From contig DIZF01000059.1 in assembly GCA_002427815.1 (NCBI GenBank), positions 1 to 17,466 on the forward strand: 17,466 nucleotides of DNA, given 5' to 3'. The DNA comes from Ramlibacter tataouinensis (GTDB lineage Bacteria; Pseudomonadota; Gammaproteobacteria; Burkholderiales; Burkholderiaceae_C). Positions within the stretch are counted from its first letter, which is position 1, and every line of letters begins with the position of its first letter. Shown here one piece after another: positions 7,347 through 14,480 of the stretch. A model generated the notes under the pieces. It was not told the origin of the DNA and searched no databases. It saw only the letters and a program-made list of their open reading frames with translations. The translations under genes were made by a program, and so were the position numbers.

Positions 7347-7679
7347 CTACAGCACCGTGATCACGCCGGCCTCGCCGATGCGCTGCCAGGGCAGGCCCAG
7401 CACGAGGGCGTCAAGCTGCGCGCGGGTGAGCGCCAGCGTGCCCGTGGCATCTTTGGGCCAGACGAACTTGCCCTGGTTCAGGCGCCGCGCGGCCAGCCAC
7501 ACGCCAATGCCGTCGTGCACGAGCACCTTCATCCGGTTGGCCCGCCGGTTGGCGAAGAGATACGCATGATGCGGGCGCGCCGAGCCAAAGACGTGGACCA
7601 CGCGGGCCAGCGCCGCCTCGGTGCCCGAGCGCATGTCCAGCGGATCGATGGCCAGCCACACGGCTTCCACCCGGATCAC
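7347..7679 (-). CDS. tnpB: IS66 accessory protein TnpB
   Basis: This is the 110-residue IS66 Orf2/TnpB, needed for transposition in the family though its biochemical role is unclear. Diagnostic text includes AIDPLDMRSGTEAAL, the VFGSARPHHAYLFANRRANRMKVLVHDGIGVWL core and KFVWP. An open frame continues upstream, but the GTG at 7677-7679 is preferred because it overlaps the tnpA stop as GTGA and gives the usual family length. Translation is therefore coupled to tnpA. Confidence 0.92.
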   Translation of the reverse strand: MIRVEAVWLAIDPLDMRSGTEAALARVVHVFGSARPHHAYLFANRRANRMKVLVHDGIGVWLAARRLNQGKFVWPKDATGTLALTRAQLDALVLGLPWQRIGEAGVITVL

Positions 7680-8023
7680 CGCAGCAGCTCGCGCATCCAG
7701 GCCGCGCAGTCCGCAGCCGCCGCTGCCGCTGCTGCCGGCCAGGTGATGGTCATGCTTGTTGCGCCTCGGCGCAATTCCATGCGGATTTCCGCTGGCGTCG
7801 CGCAACTCGGCGCCGGCAACGCCACGGGAACGAACGCGGCAACCAAGGGCGCAGTGCCTGAGAGGCGGCGCCACTTGTGCACCACGTTGGCGTTGATCCC
7901 GTGCGACAGCGCCACGCTCGCCACCGACGCTCCGGGCTGCGCGCATTCGCTCAGCACCTGCGCCTTGAGTTCGGCGCTGTGACGACGCCGCACGATTCTC
8001 TTGGAGTCTTTCATGGTGTCCAC
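7676..8023 (-). CDS. tnpA: IS66 accessory protein TnpA (helix-turn-helix)
   Basis: This is the 115-residue Orf1 of the IS66 element. It has a basic N-terminus (RRRHSAELKAQVLSEC) and a helix-turn-helix of the IS3/IS911 OrfA type (GASVASVALSHGINANVVHKWRR), which suggests binding to the element's ends. A low-complexity Ala run (AAAAAAAADCA) precedes the C-terminus. Two starts are possible. The GTG at 8023 has AAGGA five bases upstream; the ATG at 8014 would remove three residues. Both lie in the arm of a 12-bp perfect hairpin (8013-8046) whose loop holds the AAGGA. Confidence 0.92.
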   Translation of the reverse strand: MDTMKDSKRIVRRRHSAELKAQVLSECAQPGASVASVALSHGINANVVHKWRRLSGTAPLVAAFVPVALPAPSCATPAEIRMELRRGATSMTITWPAAAAAAAADCAAWMRELLR

Positions 8024-8046
8024 CTAATTTCCTTGGTGGACACCAT
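8013..8046 (-). promoter_or_regulatory. Hairpin enclosing the tnpA translation start
   Basis: ATGGTGTCCACC (8013-8024) and GGTGGACACCAT (8035-8046) are perfect reverse complements around a 10-base loop. On the - strand the loop holds AAGGA, and the 3' arm holds the candidate GTG and ATG starts of tnpA. Read-through RNA would fold here and could hide the initiation region. This is a known way for insertion sequences to stay quiet. Its role here is inference. Confidence 0.55.
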
Positions 8047-8096
8047 CGTTGCCGCTTAGACGGCCGGATTCAAGAAGGGGATGGCCGGACGCTTAC

Positions 8097-8104
8097 GAAG
8101 CTGG
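8097..8104. repeat. IS66 target-site duplication, right copy (GAAGCTGG)
   Basis: Identical to 5657-5664 and directly adjacent to the other GTAAGCG terminus (read on the - strand). Collapsing the two copies restores the istA reading frame as AQLRHKEPEQ. Confidence 0.95.
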
Positions 8105-8472
8105 GCGCACAAGCGCTTGACCGAGTTGTAGGCGCCCTCAAAGCCGTGCAGGTCCACCAGGTCCTGGTAGATGGCCGTGGCGTTGCGACCCAGGCGCAAC
8201 TGGGCGTCGATGAACGCGCGGTGGGGTTCGCACTTGGACAGCGCCAGCGACGGCGCAATCGGCACACAGGTCGGTGGCCAGGGTGGACCAGTTTGACTGG
8301 GAGAGTCGGTGGCCACCCCGGGGCAGTTTGCAGGATCAGCGGCCAAGCCCCGCTGATACAACCGGATGGTGTGGCGCGAGACGCTGGTGATGCGTTCGAT
8401 CTCACGCTGGGTGGCGCCGCCTTTGAGCAGCGTCCAGATGGTGGTTTGCAGATGTGGCTTCAAGACGTTCAC
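8097..8472 (-). pseudogene. istA: istA fragment, N-terminal part (IS21 transposase)
   Basis: This is the N-terminal region of an IS21 IstA, about 125 residues. It contains the helix-turn-helix GATQREIERITSVSRHTIRLYQRG, a Pro-rich linker, and the EPHRAFIDAQLRLGRNATAIYQDLV and GAYNSVKRLCAQLR blocks that precede the catalytic domain. The preferred start is the GTG at 8472 (VNVLKPHLQT), with GAGGGG about nine bases upstream. The gene is cut after AQLR by the IS66 insertion; the frame then runs a few codons into IS66 and stops at 8056. It continues in frame at 5664 downward. Confidence 0.88.
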
Positions 8473-8516
8473 TCCGTTGTTCCCCTCGATCAGAGGGGGG
8501 AAAGTAACGTCCTGCC

Positions 8517-8540
8517 TGTCGGGCCTCGCAGCGCCCGACA
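8517..8540. other. Perfect 8-bp hairpin in the istA leader
   Basis: TGTCGGGC (8517-8524) pairs with GCCCGACA (8533-8540) around an 8-base loop, between the IS21 end repeats and istA. It has no T-tract on either side. It could limit entry of outside transcripts into istA, but this is only inferred from position. Confidence 0.45.
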
Positions 8541-8575
8541 CACCAGATTCAATGCGTCAGATCACCGCGGCCAGG

Positions 8576-8620
8576 GTGGAGCAGTTTGGGTGGCCATAAG
8601 TGGGGTACTTTGGGTGGCCG
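8576..8620. repeat. Paired 21-bp repeats at IS21 end
   Basis: Two 21-mers at 8576-8596 and 8600-8620 match at 17 of 21 positions, with the common core TTTGGGTGGCC and 24-bp spacing. Weaker relatives occur inside istA (GTGGACCAGTTTGACTGG at 8283-8300 and GGGGCAGTTTGCAGG at 8320-8334). Repeated transposase-binding sites at the ends are a known feature of IS21 elements. Confidence 0.65.
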
Positions 8621-9037
8621 CCGGGGTGCGCCGTGTGCGCGCCGGCCATTTCGGGAGAGCTTGAGCGGATACAGGCGGCCAGACGCCTCCCCGCCAGCCT
8701 TCTATTGCGCAACACCGAACGTGACTACTGGGATGAATGGGATGAGGCGGGGAACAGGACGATCGAGTTGGAGGGAACGCCGACCATCCGCTTCAACGAC
8801 TCGGCGACGATGCTCGAGGCCGTCAAGGCAGGTGCCGGCCTTTGCCTCACCCGCTCCATCCTGGTCCGCGATGCGATTTGTGAGGGGTCACTGACGCAGC
8901 TCTGGGGCGAAGAGCTGCACGATGGACTGCGTTATTACGCAATTTGCGCGCAGAGGTCAAGCACCAAGCGCCCGGTGGACATCTTCATGCGGTGGCTGAC
9001 TTCGGAGTTTGCGCCTTCGGCGGAGCTCACTTCCTGA
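8621..9037 (+). pseudogene. LysR-type regulator, C-terminal fragment
   Basis: This is the 3' portion of a LysR-family regulator, about 138 residues. It covers the second half of the effector-binding domain: VCAPA, LLRNTERDYWDEW, a FNDSATMLEAVKAGAGLCLTRS block typical of GcvA-like members, and the terminal RPVDIFMRWLTSEF. The DNA-binding domain and first half of the sensor domain are missing. The gene begins directly after the IS21 end repeats, so the IS21 insertion, or a deletion it caused, destroyed it. It converges on the amidase operon and may once have regulated that cluster or an adjacent lost one. The frame can open at GTG 8600 inside the IS end, but the product could not bind DNA. Confidence 0.85.
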
Positions 9038-9184
9038 CGACGCCCATATCTTCGGAATTAATAGTCCCAGTTAGCCAACACCTCTGGCCTGTCGAAGCCG
9101 TCGAAATAGTGCAGCTCGGCCCTCTCCATTCGCATGGCTGAGGTAGGTCGCTAATCAGGAGAAGCTTAGAGGTCGGTGCCTACG

Positions 9185-9249
9185 GAACCGGCAGCAGCCC
9201 TTGCAACACTACACTAGGTTCAGCGGGCGCAGTGGGCTGCTGCCGGTTC
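9185..9249. terminator. Long inverted repeat between convergent LysR fragment and amidase
   Basis: GAACCGGCAGCAGCCC (9185-9200) and GGGCTGCTGCCGGTTC (9234-9249) are perfect 16-bp reverse complements separated by 33 bases. It lies 41 bases past the amidase stop (- strand) and about 150 bases after the LysR stop. A bidirectional transcription stop is the simplest reading, but there is no T-tract and the loop is long. A short non-autonomous element with inverted ends is the alternative. The rest of 9038-9290 shows no gene. Confidence 0.45.
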
Positions 9250-9290
9250 TAGTGGACACTGGCCTTGAGCAAAACAAGCAGGTTTGCCTC

Positions 9291-10688
9291 TCAGGCCATC
9301 GGCGGCCGCTTCAGGTGCCACTCGGTGGCGCTCTCGTAGGCCCAGCCGATGCGCAGGGCTAGCGCCTCCTCGCAGCTGCGGCACACGATTTGCAGCGAAG
9401 TCGGGAGGCCATCCGGTGCGATGCCGTTGGGCAATGCAAGAGCACACTGATCCAAGAAGTTCCCAAAGCGGGTGAAGTGCGCCGGCGCCTTCGTCTGGTC
9501 GACTTCATCGATGGGGATCGCCGTGGTTGTGGTCGTTGGCGTGAGCAGAGCGTCGATCCCTTCCATCGCGACGGCGTACTTCAACTTCATTTCCTCCCGG
9601 ACTTGCAGCGCCTCGATGTAGGCTCGTGCGCTGATGTCCTTGCCGGCCGCGAGTCTCGGACGAACGTGTGGATCCAGCGGCGCGTCGGGGTCGTCGATGA
9701 GCTCGTGGTATAGCGTATAGCTCTCAGCTGCCATGATCCGCATGTTGTATGCGGCAACATCTGCAAACAGGAACGGCAGGTCGATATACACGATGTCGGC
9801 GCCCAGCCGCTGCAACTCGAGCAGGGAGCTGTCATACGCCGCGAGAACGTCGGGCGAGGCATGCTGGCGTTCGATGTCCGGCATCTTGGCCAGTCGCATC
9901 CCCTTCACGCCGCGCCGCAGTTGTGCCATAGGGTTTGTGAACGACAAATTTTCCGTCCGCGGATCGTGAGGGTCAGCCCCCTGCATCGCGCTATACAGCC
10001 AAGCGACATCTTCGACCGACCGAGCCATAGGGCCGGGCGTATCCAAGGTCGGACTGAGAGGCAACACGCCATACGTGCTGACACGCCCGCTGGTTGTCTT
10101 CAGTCCCGTGATGCCGCACCACGAAGCCGGCAGGCGCACGGAGCCGCCCGTATCGGTGCCCACCGCCCACGGAGCCAAGCGGGCGGCCACGGCAACTCCT
10201 GACCCACTGCTGGAGCCGCCCGGCGTGCGAGACCGTTTCGCGTCCCAGGGGTTCCAGGGTGTGCCGCGACGCGAGTTCGTACCCCAACCGCCCATTGCGA
10301 ATTCGACGGTATGGGTCTTGCCCAACACGATCATCCCTTGTGAGATCAGACGCTGTGCCAGCGTGGCCGTCTTCACAGCCTTTCGGTTGCGCCAAGCCTC
10401 GCTGCCCCCCGTTACGACCTTTCCCTCAATCTCGATCAAGTCTTTCAGCGCGATCGGGATCCCGTGAAGCGGGCCAACAGCGTGGCCGGAGCGGATCGCC
10501 GCCTCGGCGCCCCTGGCGGCGAGACGCGCATCGTCCGCATAGACCTCGACAAATGAGTGCAGCTTCTCGTCGCGTTCCTGAATGCGCGCCAAGAAGGCTT
10601 CCGTGACATCCACGGGCGAGATGCGACGCGCCATGATCTCTCGGGAGAGAACGTGAACGGGTAGCGCGCTCAAATCATTTTCGGACAT
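9291..10688 (-). CDS. Amidase signature family hydrolase
   Basis: This is a 465-residue cytosolic amidase of the amidase-signature family, which hydrolyses carboxamides to acid plus ammonia. The Ser-cisSer-Lys triad is complete by motif: K82 in IALKDL, the cis-Ser about 159 in GGSSSGSG, and the nucleophile S183 in TDTGGSVRLPAS. PLHGIPIALKD and GLKTTSGRVSTYGVLPLSPTLDTPGPMARSVED-type blocks (in pieces) are present. It resembles GatA, but no gatB/gatC lie nearby, so a catabolic amidase is more likely than a tRNA amidotransferase subunit. The ATG has GGGGAG eight bases upstream and lies 16 bp after the aldolase stop, so it is the last gene of the TRAP/aldolase operon. The substrate is unknown. 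Confidence 0.93.
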   Translation of the reverse strand: MSENDLSALPVHVLSREIMARRISPVDVTEAFLARIQERDEKLHSFVEVYADDARLAARGAEAAIRSGHAVGPLHGIPIALKDLIEIEGKVVTGGSEAWRNRKAVKTATLAQRLISQGMIVLGKTHTVEFAMGGWGTNSRRGTPWNPWDAKRSRTPGGSSSGSGVAVAARLAPWAVGTDTGGSVRLPASWCGITGLKTTSGRVSTYGVLPLSPTLDTPGPMARSVEDVAWLYSAMQGADPHDPRTENLSFTNPMAQLRRGVKGMRLAKMPDIERQHASPDVLAAYDSSLLELQRLGADIVYIDLPFLFADVAAYNMRIMAAESYTLYHELIDDPDAPLDPHVRPRLAAGKDISARAYIEALQVREEMKLKYAVAMEGIDALLTPTTTTTAIPIDEVDQTKAPAHFTRFGNFLDQCALALPNGIAPDGLPTSLQIVCRSCEEALALRIGWAYESATEWHLKRPPMA

Positions 10689-10704
10689 GCTGAATACTCC
10701 CCAG

Positions 10705-11478
10705 TCAGCGCGTGAACGCCGCCTTGACGGATTGCAGATGGGCCTTGAGCGTCTGTGTAAGGTGGTAGGTGTCCACCGCCGGGCTGGTGATGAAGCCGGC
10801 GCCCAGCTCGGCGACCTCCAATGCCTGCTTGGCGTCGTATGCAGGCACGCCCACCTTCATCCCGGTGCGAGCGGCGCGATCAAAGACGCGCTTGATCGCT
10901 TCACGCACGGTAGGGTGGGTCACCTGGTGGGGCAACCCATACGAGCAGGACAGGTCCGCCGCGCCGATGAACAGCATGTCCAGGCCCTTGGTCTGGAGGA
11001 TGTCGTCAATGTCCTCTACAGCCTCCCTGTCCTCGATCATGCCGATGATGAGAACGCGCTCGTTCTGCTCTTTCATGTGCTCCGACATGGGCACGTTGCC
11101 GTACTTAGCCACCCGTGTCGAGCCATCAATGCCGCGCATACCGACAGGGGCGTACTTGGCCATGCCGACGACCTTCTCGCCCATCGCGCGACTCATGAGA
11201 TGCGGGATCATCACGCCATCGGCGCCGTTTTCGACAGCGCGCAGGATCGTGGCGAAGTCCATCTGAGGCGTACGCACGATCGAAGTGAGCCCGGCCACCT
11301 TGGCCGCCCGAATAAAATGTTCCATTCCGGACAGGTCCAGCGCTGAGTGCTCCAGGTCGATGATGCCGAAGTCGAAACCCGCGTAGCCCAGGATCTCCAT
11401 GATCGCCGGGTCCTTCAGCGCACAAAACGAACCGTACGCGATCTCCCCGCGACGAAGGGTTTCTTTCATTCTGTTCAT
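10705..11478 (-). CDS. HpcH/HpaI-family class II aldolase
   Basis: This is a 257-residue metal-dependent aldolase/lyase of the HpcH/HpaI family (pyruvate- or glyoxylate-type retro-aldol cleavage of hydroxy-oxo acids). Visible active-site residues are H44 in IIDLEHSALD, R69 in IVRTPQ, E149 in GMIEDREAVEDI and D175 in LFIGAADLSCSYG. They correspond in kind and approximate position to the catalytic His, the substrate Arg and the metal-binding Glu and Asp of HpaI. The frame extends to a TTG at 11523, but the ATG at 11478 (MNRMKETLRRG) is preferred as it fits family N-termini; the ATG at 11469 is a second option. The ribosome-binding site is weak (AGAG). The gene follows the TRAP large permease by 41 bp. 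The exact substrate cannot be deduced. Confidence 0.92.
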   Translation of the reverse strand: MNRMKETLRRGEIAYGSFCALKDPAIMEILGYAGFDFGIIDLEHSALDLSGMEHFIRAAKVAGLTSIVRTPQMDFATILRAVENGADGVMIPHLMSRAMGEKVVGMAKYAPVGMRGIDGSTRVAKYGNVPMSEHMKEQNERVLIIGMIEDREAVEDIDDILQTKGLDMLFIGAADLSCSYGLPHQVTHPTVREAIKRVFDRAARTGMKVGVPAYDAKQALEVAELGAGFITSPAVDTYHLTQTLKAHLQSVKAAFTR

Positions 11479-11519
11479 TTCGGTCTCTTTCAGGTGTAAG
11501 GTGAGTGGGGCAGGTGCGT

Positions 11520-12809
11520 TCAATTGACGTAACCGGCCAGACGAGGAATCGCAAGGGTGATCTCGGGAAAGAGCATCACCAGAGCAAGAATCCCGTACGC
11601 CGCGATGACGTATGGCCAGATTTTGGCGACGATGCTTCCGAGCTTCAGATCCGCAATGCCGGCTGAAACGAACAGGATCACGCCCACTGGCGGGGTGACC
11701 ATCCCGAGGATGAGGTTCATCACGAGCATGAAGCCGAAATGCACCGGATTGATATGGAATGCCGCTGCGACGGGGGCCATCACAGGGGCAACCATGATGA
11801 TGCCGGCAGCAGAGTCAATGAAGCAGCCGATGATGAACAGCAAGACATTGACCATCAACATAAACATCAGCGGGCTGCTGGTCGCAGACTGCATCGCCGC
11901 GGTCAGGAGACCTGGTACGTTCTGGACGGTGAGGATCCAAGAGACAACCTTCGAGAATGCGAGCAGCATCAGCACGATCGACGTGACAATAGCAGTGTTC
12001 ACGAAGTACTTTGGCAAATCGGACAGTCGCAGGTTGCGGTTAATGACGAAACCGACAAATGCCGCATAGAAGGCGGAAACAACGGCGGCCTCAGTCGCGG
12101 TGAACACGCCGCTGACCATGCCGCCGACGATAATGACCGGCATCAGCAACGCCCAGGTCGCCTTCCGGAACGTGTGCCAGACGCGCTTCAGCTCGAACGC
12201 GCTTTCCACCGGGTAGCCATTGCGGCGGGCGATCACGTACGAGACCAGCATGAAGACCGCGGTGATCAGGATCGCAGGCACCACGCCGGCCAAGAACAGG
12301 GCGGAAATGGAAACGCTGCCGCCAACGGCAAGTGCGTACAGGACCATCGGAACGCTCGGCGGTACGATGGGTCCGAGGGTGGAACTCGCAGCGACCACTG
12401 CAGCGGCGAACGCCTTGTCATAGCCTTTTTTCTCCATCGCGGGGATCACGATCGTCCCGATCGCAGCTGTCTCCGCTACGCCCACGCCCGTGATGCCACC
12501 GAAGAACATGCACGACAGGGTGGTCACGTGCGCCAAGCCGCCACGGATGTGGCCGACCAGCGATGACGCGAAGTTGATCAGAGCCGTGGTGATGGAGATG
12601 CCCATCAACTCGCCGCCGAGCACGAAGAAGGGAATCGCCATCAGCGGGAACGAGTCCATGCCGCGGAAAGCCGAGTTTCCGAGCACCATAAGGGGCGAGA
12701 CATCGCTTCCAACGAACAGGGCAAGCGCGCCGCTCATGCCCAGTGCAAACGCGATCGGCACCCCGAGCAGCAAGGTGACAGTAAGCGTTAGACCTAGGGT
12801 GATCAGCAT
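11520..12809 (-). CDS. dctM: TRAP transporter large permease (DctM type)
   Basis: This is a 429-residue inner-membrane protein with about 12-13 hydrophobic segments, the ion-coupled transport subunit of a tripartite ATP-independent periplasmic (TRAP) transporter. Family text includes DSFPLMAIPFFVLGGELM, the GGITGVGVAETAAIGTI region, ASSTLGPIVPPSVPMVLYA and the C-terminal LILGMVTPPVGVILFV. The length is normal. The ATG lies 1 bp after the dctQ stop, and its GGAGGT ribosome-binding site is within the last dctQ codons, so the two permease subunits are coupled in translation. The symbol names the family; the substrate need not be a C4-dicarboxylate. Confidence 0.95.
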   Translation of the reverse strand: MLITLGLTLTVTLLLGVPIAFALGMSGALALFVGSDVSPLMVLGNSAFRGMDSFPLMAIPFFVLGGELMGISITTALINFASSLVGHIRGGLAHVTTLSCMFFGGITGVGVAETAAIGTIVIPAMEKKGYDKAFAAAVVAASSTLGPIVPPSVPMVLYALAVGGSVSISALFLAGVVPAILITAVFMLVSYVIARRNGYPVESAFELKRVWHTFRKATWALLMPVIIVGGMVSGVFTATEAAVVSAFYAAFVGFVINRNLRLSDLPKYFVNTAIVTSIVLMLLAFSKVVSWILTVQNVPGLLTAAMQSATSSPLMFMLMVNVLLFIIGCFIDSAAGIIMVAPVMAPVAAAFHINPVHFGFMLVMNLILGMVTPPVGVILFVSAGIADLKLGSIVAKIWPYVIAAYGILALVMLFPEITLAIPRLAGYVN

Positions 12810-12810
12810 G

Positions 12811-13350
12811 TCAGACCTCCGGGTGAATGAATGCGTCGATCAACTGAATCATCATCAGGACGGTTCCGATGGGAACCCCAAGCGCCGCGTACGTCATGCT
12901 GAAATCCATCGTGGCACTGTGCTGCTCCCACATGTCCAATGCGAACGCCAGCGAGGCATAGAAGAAGACGCTGAGAAAGACCAGAACCGCCACTAAGTTG
13001 ATCCAGTCCAAGGCGCGGTCAGCGGCTGGCGAGAAGCGCCCGTGCAGCAGCTCCATGGCCACGTGCTTTCGGTAGCGAAATGCGAGACTGGAGCCCAGGC
13101 ACGCGGTCCAGATCAGGCAATACGTCGCCAGCTCTGACAGGAACGGAGGCGTGTCCTCGACGATGTAGCGGGTCATGACCTGGCCCAGCACGAGCAAGCA
13201 CATGAGCGAGATGATCAAGATCAGCGTCGCCTTTGTAAGGACGGTGACCGCACCCGCGAGGCGGCCGTAAAGAGCGCCAGCACGCATGCGGCCGGAGCCG
13301 GCTGCCGCCACAACCTGAAGATTGGAGGTACCGTCGATTGGTTGAGACAT
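12811..13350 (-). CDS. dctQ: TRAP transporter small permease (DctQ type)
   Basis: This is a 179-residue membrane protein with four predicted transmembrane segments (about 35-58, 70-90, 115-135 and 150-170). It is the small integral subunit that pairs with the DctM-type permease. Supporting text is LGQVMTRYIVEDTPPFLSELATYCLIWTACLGSSLAFRYRKHVAMELL (in parts), typical of DctQ proteins. The ATG at 13350 is preferred over the adjacent GTG at 13353 because AGGTG lies eight bases upstream of it. The gene starts 84 bp after dctP. Its end is fused by near-overlap to dctM. Confidence 0.93.
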   Translation of the reverse strand: MSQPIDGTSNLQVVAAAGSGRMRAGALYGRLAGAVTVLTKATLILIISLMCLLVLGQVMTRYIVEDTPPFLSELATYCLIWTACLGSSLAFRYRKHVAMELLHGRFSPAADRALDWINLVAVLVFLSVFFYASLAFALDMWEQHSATMDFSMTYAALGVPIGTVLMMIQLIDAFIHPEV

Positions 13351-13434
13351 CACGTTTTCACCTGAAAGTAGTTGACTGTGCTTGGGAGGCGAGCGGGTGA
13401 CGAGCGCCGCCGCTCCACGGGTGTTCGCAGGCCT

Positions 13435-14451
13435 TCAGCGACCCATGATTTTCCAGACCTTCTCTGTGAATGCCTTGTCCTTGTCCTTCTGCTCGGAAAG
13501 GAATTTGGCGTACACGGGATCACTCGCGACCTGGAACTTCTTCAGTTCTTCAGGCGTGGGCTGGTAAACCTGCATTCCGGCTTTCTTCAGCTGCTCCAGG
13601 TAGCCCTCTTCCTTGTCGGCGTACAGCTTGCGGTGAAACTCGACCGCACGCTGGCCGGCGTCGGAAACAACCTTCTGCAGTTCGGGCGGTAGCTTGTCGT
13701 AAAAAGCCTTGTTCATCCACAGGCCGGCGAAGTCGTAGAAGTGACCGGTGAGGCTGAGATATTTCTGCACCTCATTGAAACGGTTCGCCGCGATGATGTC
13801 GATCGGGTTCTCTTGCGCGTCGATAACCCCTTGCTGAAGAGCGGAGTAGACCTCGGAGAAATCAAGCGCAGTCGGATTCGCGCCGAGCGCTTTGAATGTC
13901 GCGATGTGAACGGCGTTGGGCTGCAATCGGATCTTGATACCCTTGAGATCGGCGGGCGTCTTGATCTCGCGCTTGTTGTTGGTGATCTGGCGCGACCCGA
14001 TCGGGCCGTAGCCAATGCACTTCATGCCAATTTTTTCGAGAGATGCCTCCAGCTCTTTACCGAGGTCGCCGTCCAGCGCCTTCCACGCCTTGTCCACGTT
14101 GTCCTTGCGAACCAGGAACGGCAGCATCAGCGAGTTGTACTTCGGCTCAAAGTTGCTGATAAAGGCGATCGAGCTGTAGGTTATCGTGACCGAGCCGGTC
14201 TTGACCCCTTCGTTCATCTGCACCTGCGAGCCCAGTTGGTTCGCGGGGTAGACCTCGACCTTGATGCGCCCGCCGCTGTTCTTCTCTGCAAGTTCCTTGA
14301 ACCTGTTCATCGTGTCGGTCATCGGGTGGTCTGCTGGTTGCGACGCGCCGAGCCGGATCGTGAAGTCCGCAGCCGTCGCCAGACCGCTCGTGGCCAGAGC
14401 CGCTGCAATAACGGTCGAGGCAGTGAGAACTCTAAAAAGACCCATCTTCAT
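13435..14451 (-). CDS. dctP: TRAP transporter substrate-binding protein (DctP type)
   Basis: This is a 338-residue periplasmic solute receptor of the TRAP family. The signal peptide is MKMGLFRVLTASTVIAAALATSGLATAA, in two parts: a basic start, then a hydrophobic core with cleavage near residue 28. The mature part begins DFTIRLGASQPADHP. The conserved substrate-carboxylate Arg lies in LKGIKIRLQPN, followed by ANPTALDFSEVYSALQQGVIDAQENP, the family signature. An open frame runs further upstream to 14484, but the ATG at 14451 has AGGAG seven bases upstream and gives a proper signal peptide. It starts 29 bp after the regulator gene. The ligand is probably an organic acid anion. Confidence 0.95.
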   Translation of the reverse strand: MKMGLFRVLTASTVIAAALATSGLATAADFTIRLGASQPADHPMTDTMNRFKELAEKNSGGRIKVEVYPANQLGSQVQMNEGVKTGSVTITYSSIAFISNFEPKYNSLMLPFLVRKDNVDKAWKALDGDLGKELEASLEKIGMKCIGYGPIGSRQITNNKREIKTPADLKGIKIRLQPNAVHIATFKALGANPTALDFSEVYSALQQGVIDAQENPIDIIAANRFNEVQKYLSLTGHFYDFAGLWMNKAFYDKLPPELQKVVSDAGQRAVEFHRKLYADKEEGYLEQLKKAGMQVYQPTPEELKKFQVASDPVYAKFLSEQKDKDKAFTEKVWKIMGR

Positions 14452-14480
14452 TCCATGTCTCCTATAAAAGGTTGAACAGC

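Larger units (their letters stand above)
5665..8096 (-). mobile_element. Complete IS66-family insertion sequence (2432 bp)
   Basis: Both ends begin GTAAGCG. The terminal inverted repeats (5665-5699 and 8062-8096) match at about 27 of 35 positions by manual alignment. The element carries the full IS66 gene set tnpA-tnpB-tnpC on the - strand, all open and full length. It is flanked by the perfect 8-bp duplication GAAGCTGG. It is inserted in istA of an older IS21 element, in the same orientation. With intact genes, ends and duplication it looks recent and potentially mobile. Confidence 0.95.
5484..8620 (-). mobile_element. IS21-family element remnant, interrupted by IS66
   Basis: This is a decayed IS21-family insertion sequence on the - strand. 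Its istA is split by the IS66 element into an N-terminal part (8097-8472) and a central part (5484-5664). istB and the distal end are absent, because the IstA homology stops abruptly at 5484. At the promoter-proximal end two related 21-mers lie 24 bp apart (8576-8596 and 8600-8620, sharing a TTTGGGTGGCC core). These look like the multiple transposase-binding repeats typical of IS21 ends, so the original terminus is probably near 8620. A perfect 8-bp hairpin (TGTCGGGC/GCCCGACA, 8517-8540) lies between these repeats and istA. The exact terminal base is not certain. Confidence 0.8.

Noticed and set aside
6585..7982. Open frame of 465 codons on the + strand through IS66
   Set aside because: It is antisense to tnpC, tnpB and tnpA, which are all clear family members. 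The composition is that of a shadow frame.
11739..12566. Open frame of 275 codons on the + strand within dctM
   Set aside because: It is antisense to a membrane protein gene; its His/Asp/Arg-rich text is the usual complement of hydrophobic codons.
12781..12790. GTAAGCG, identical to the IS66 terminus, inside dctM
   Set aside because: A 7-mer alone is a chance match. There is no second end, no duplication and the dctM frame is intact.
13741..14475. Open frame of 244 codons on the + strand within dctP
   Set aside because: It is a shadow of the substrate-binding protein gene with no motif of its own.
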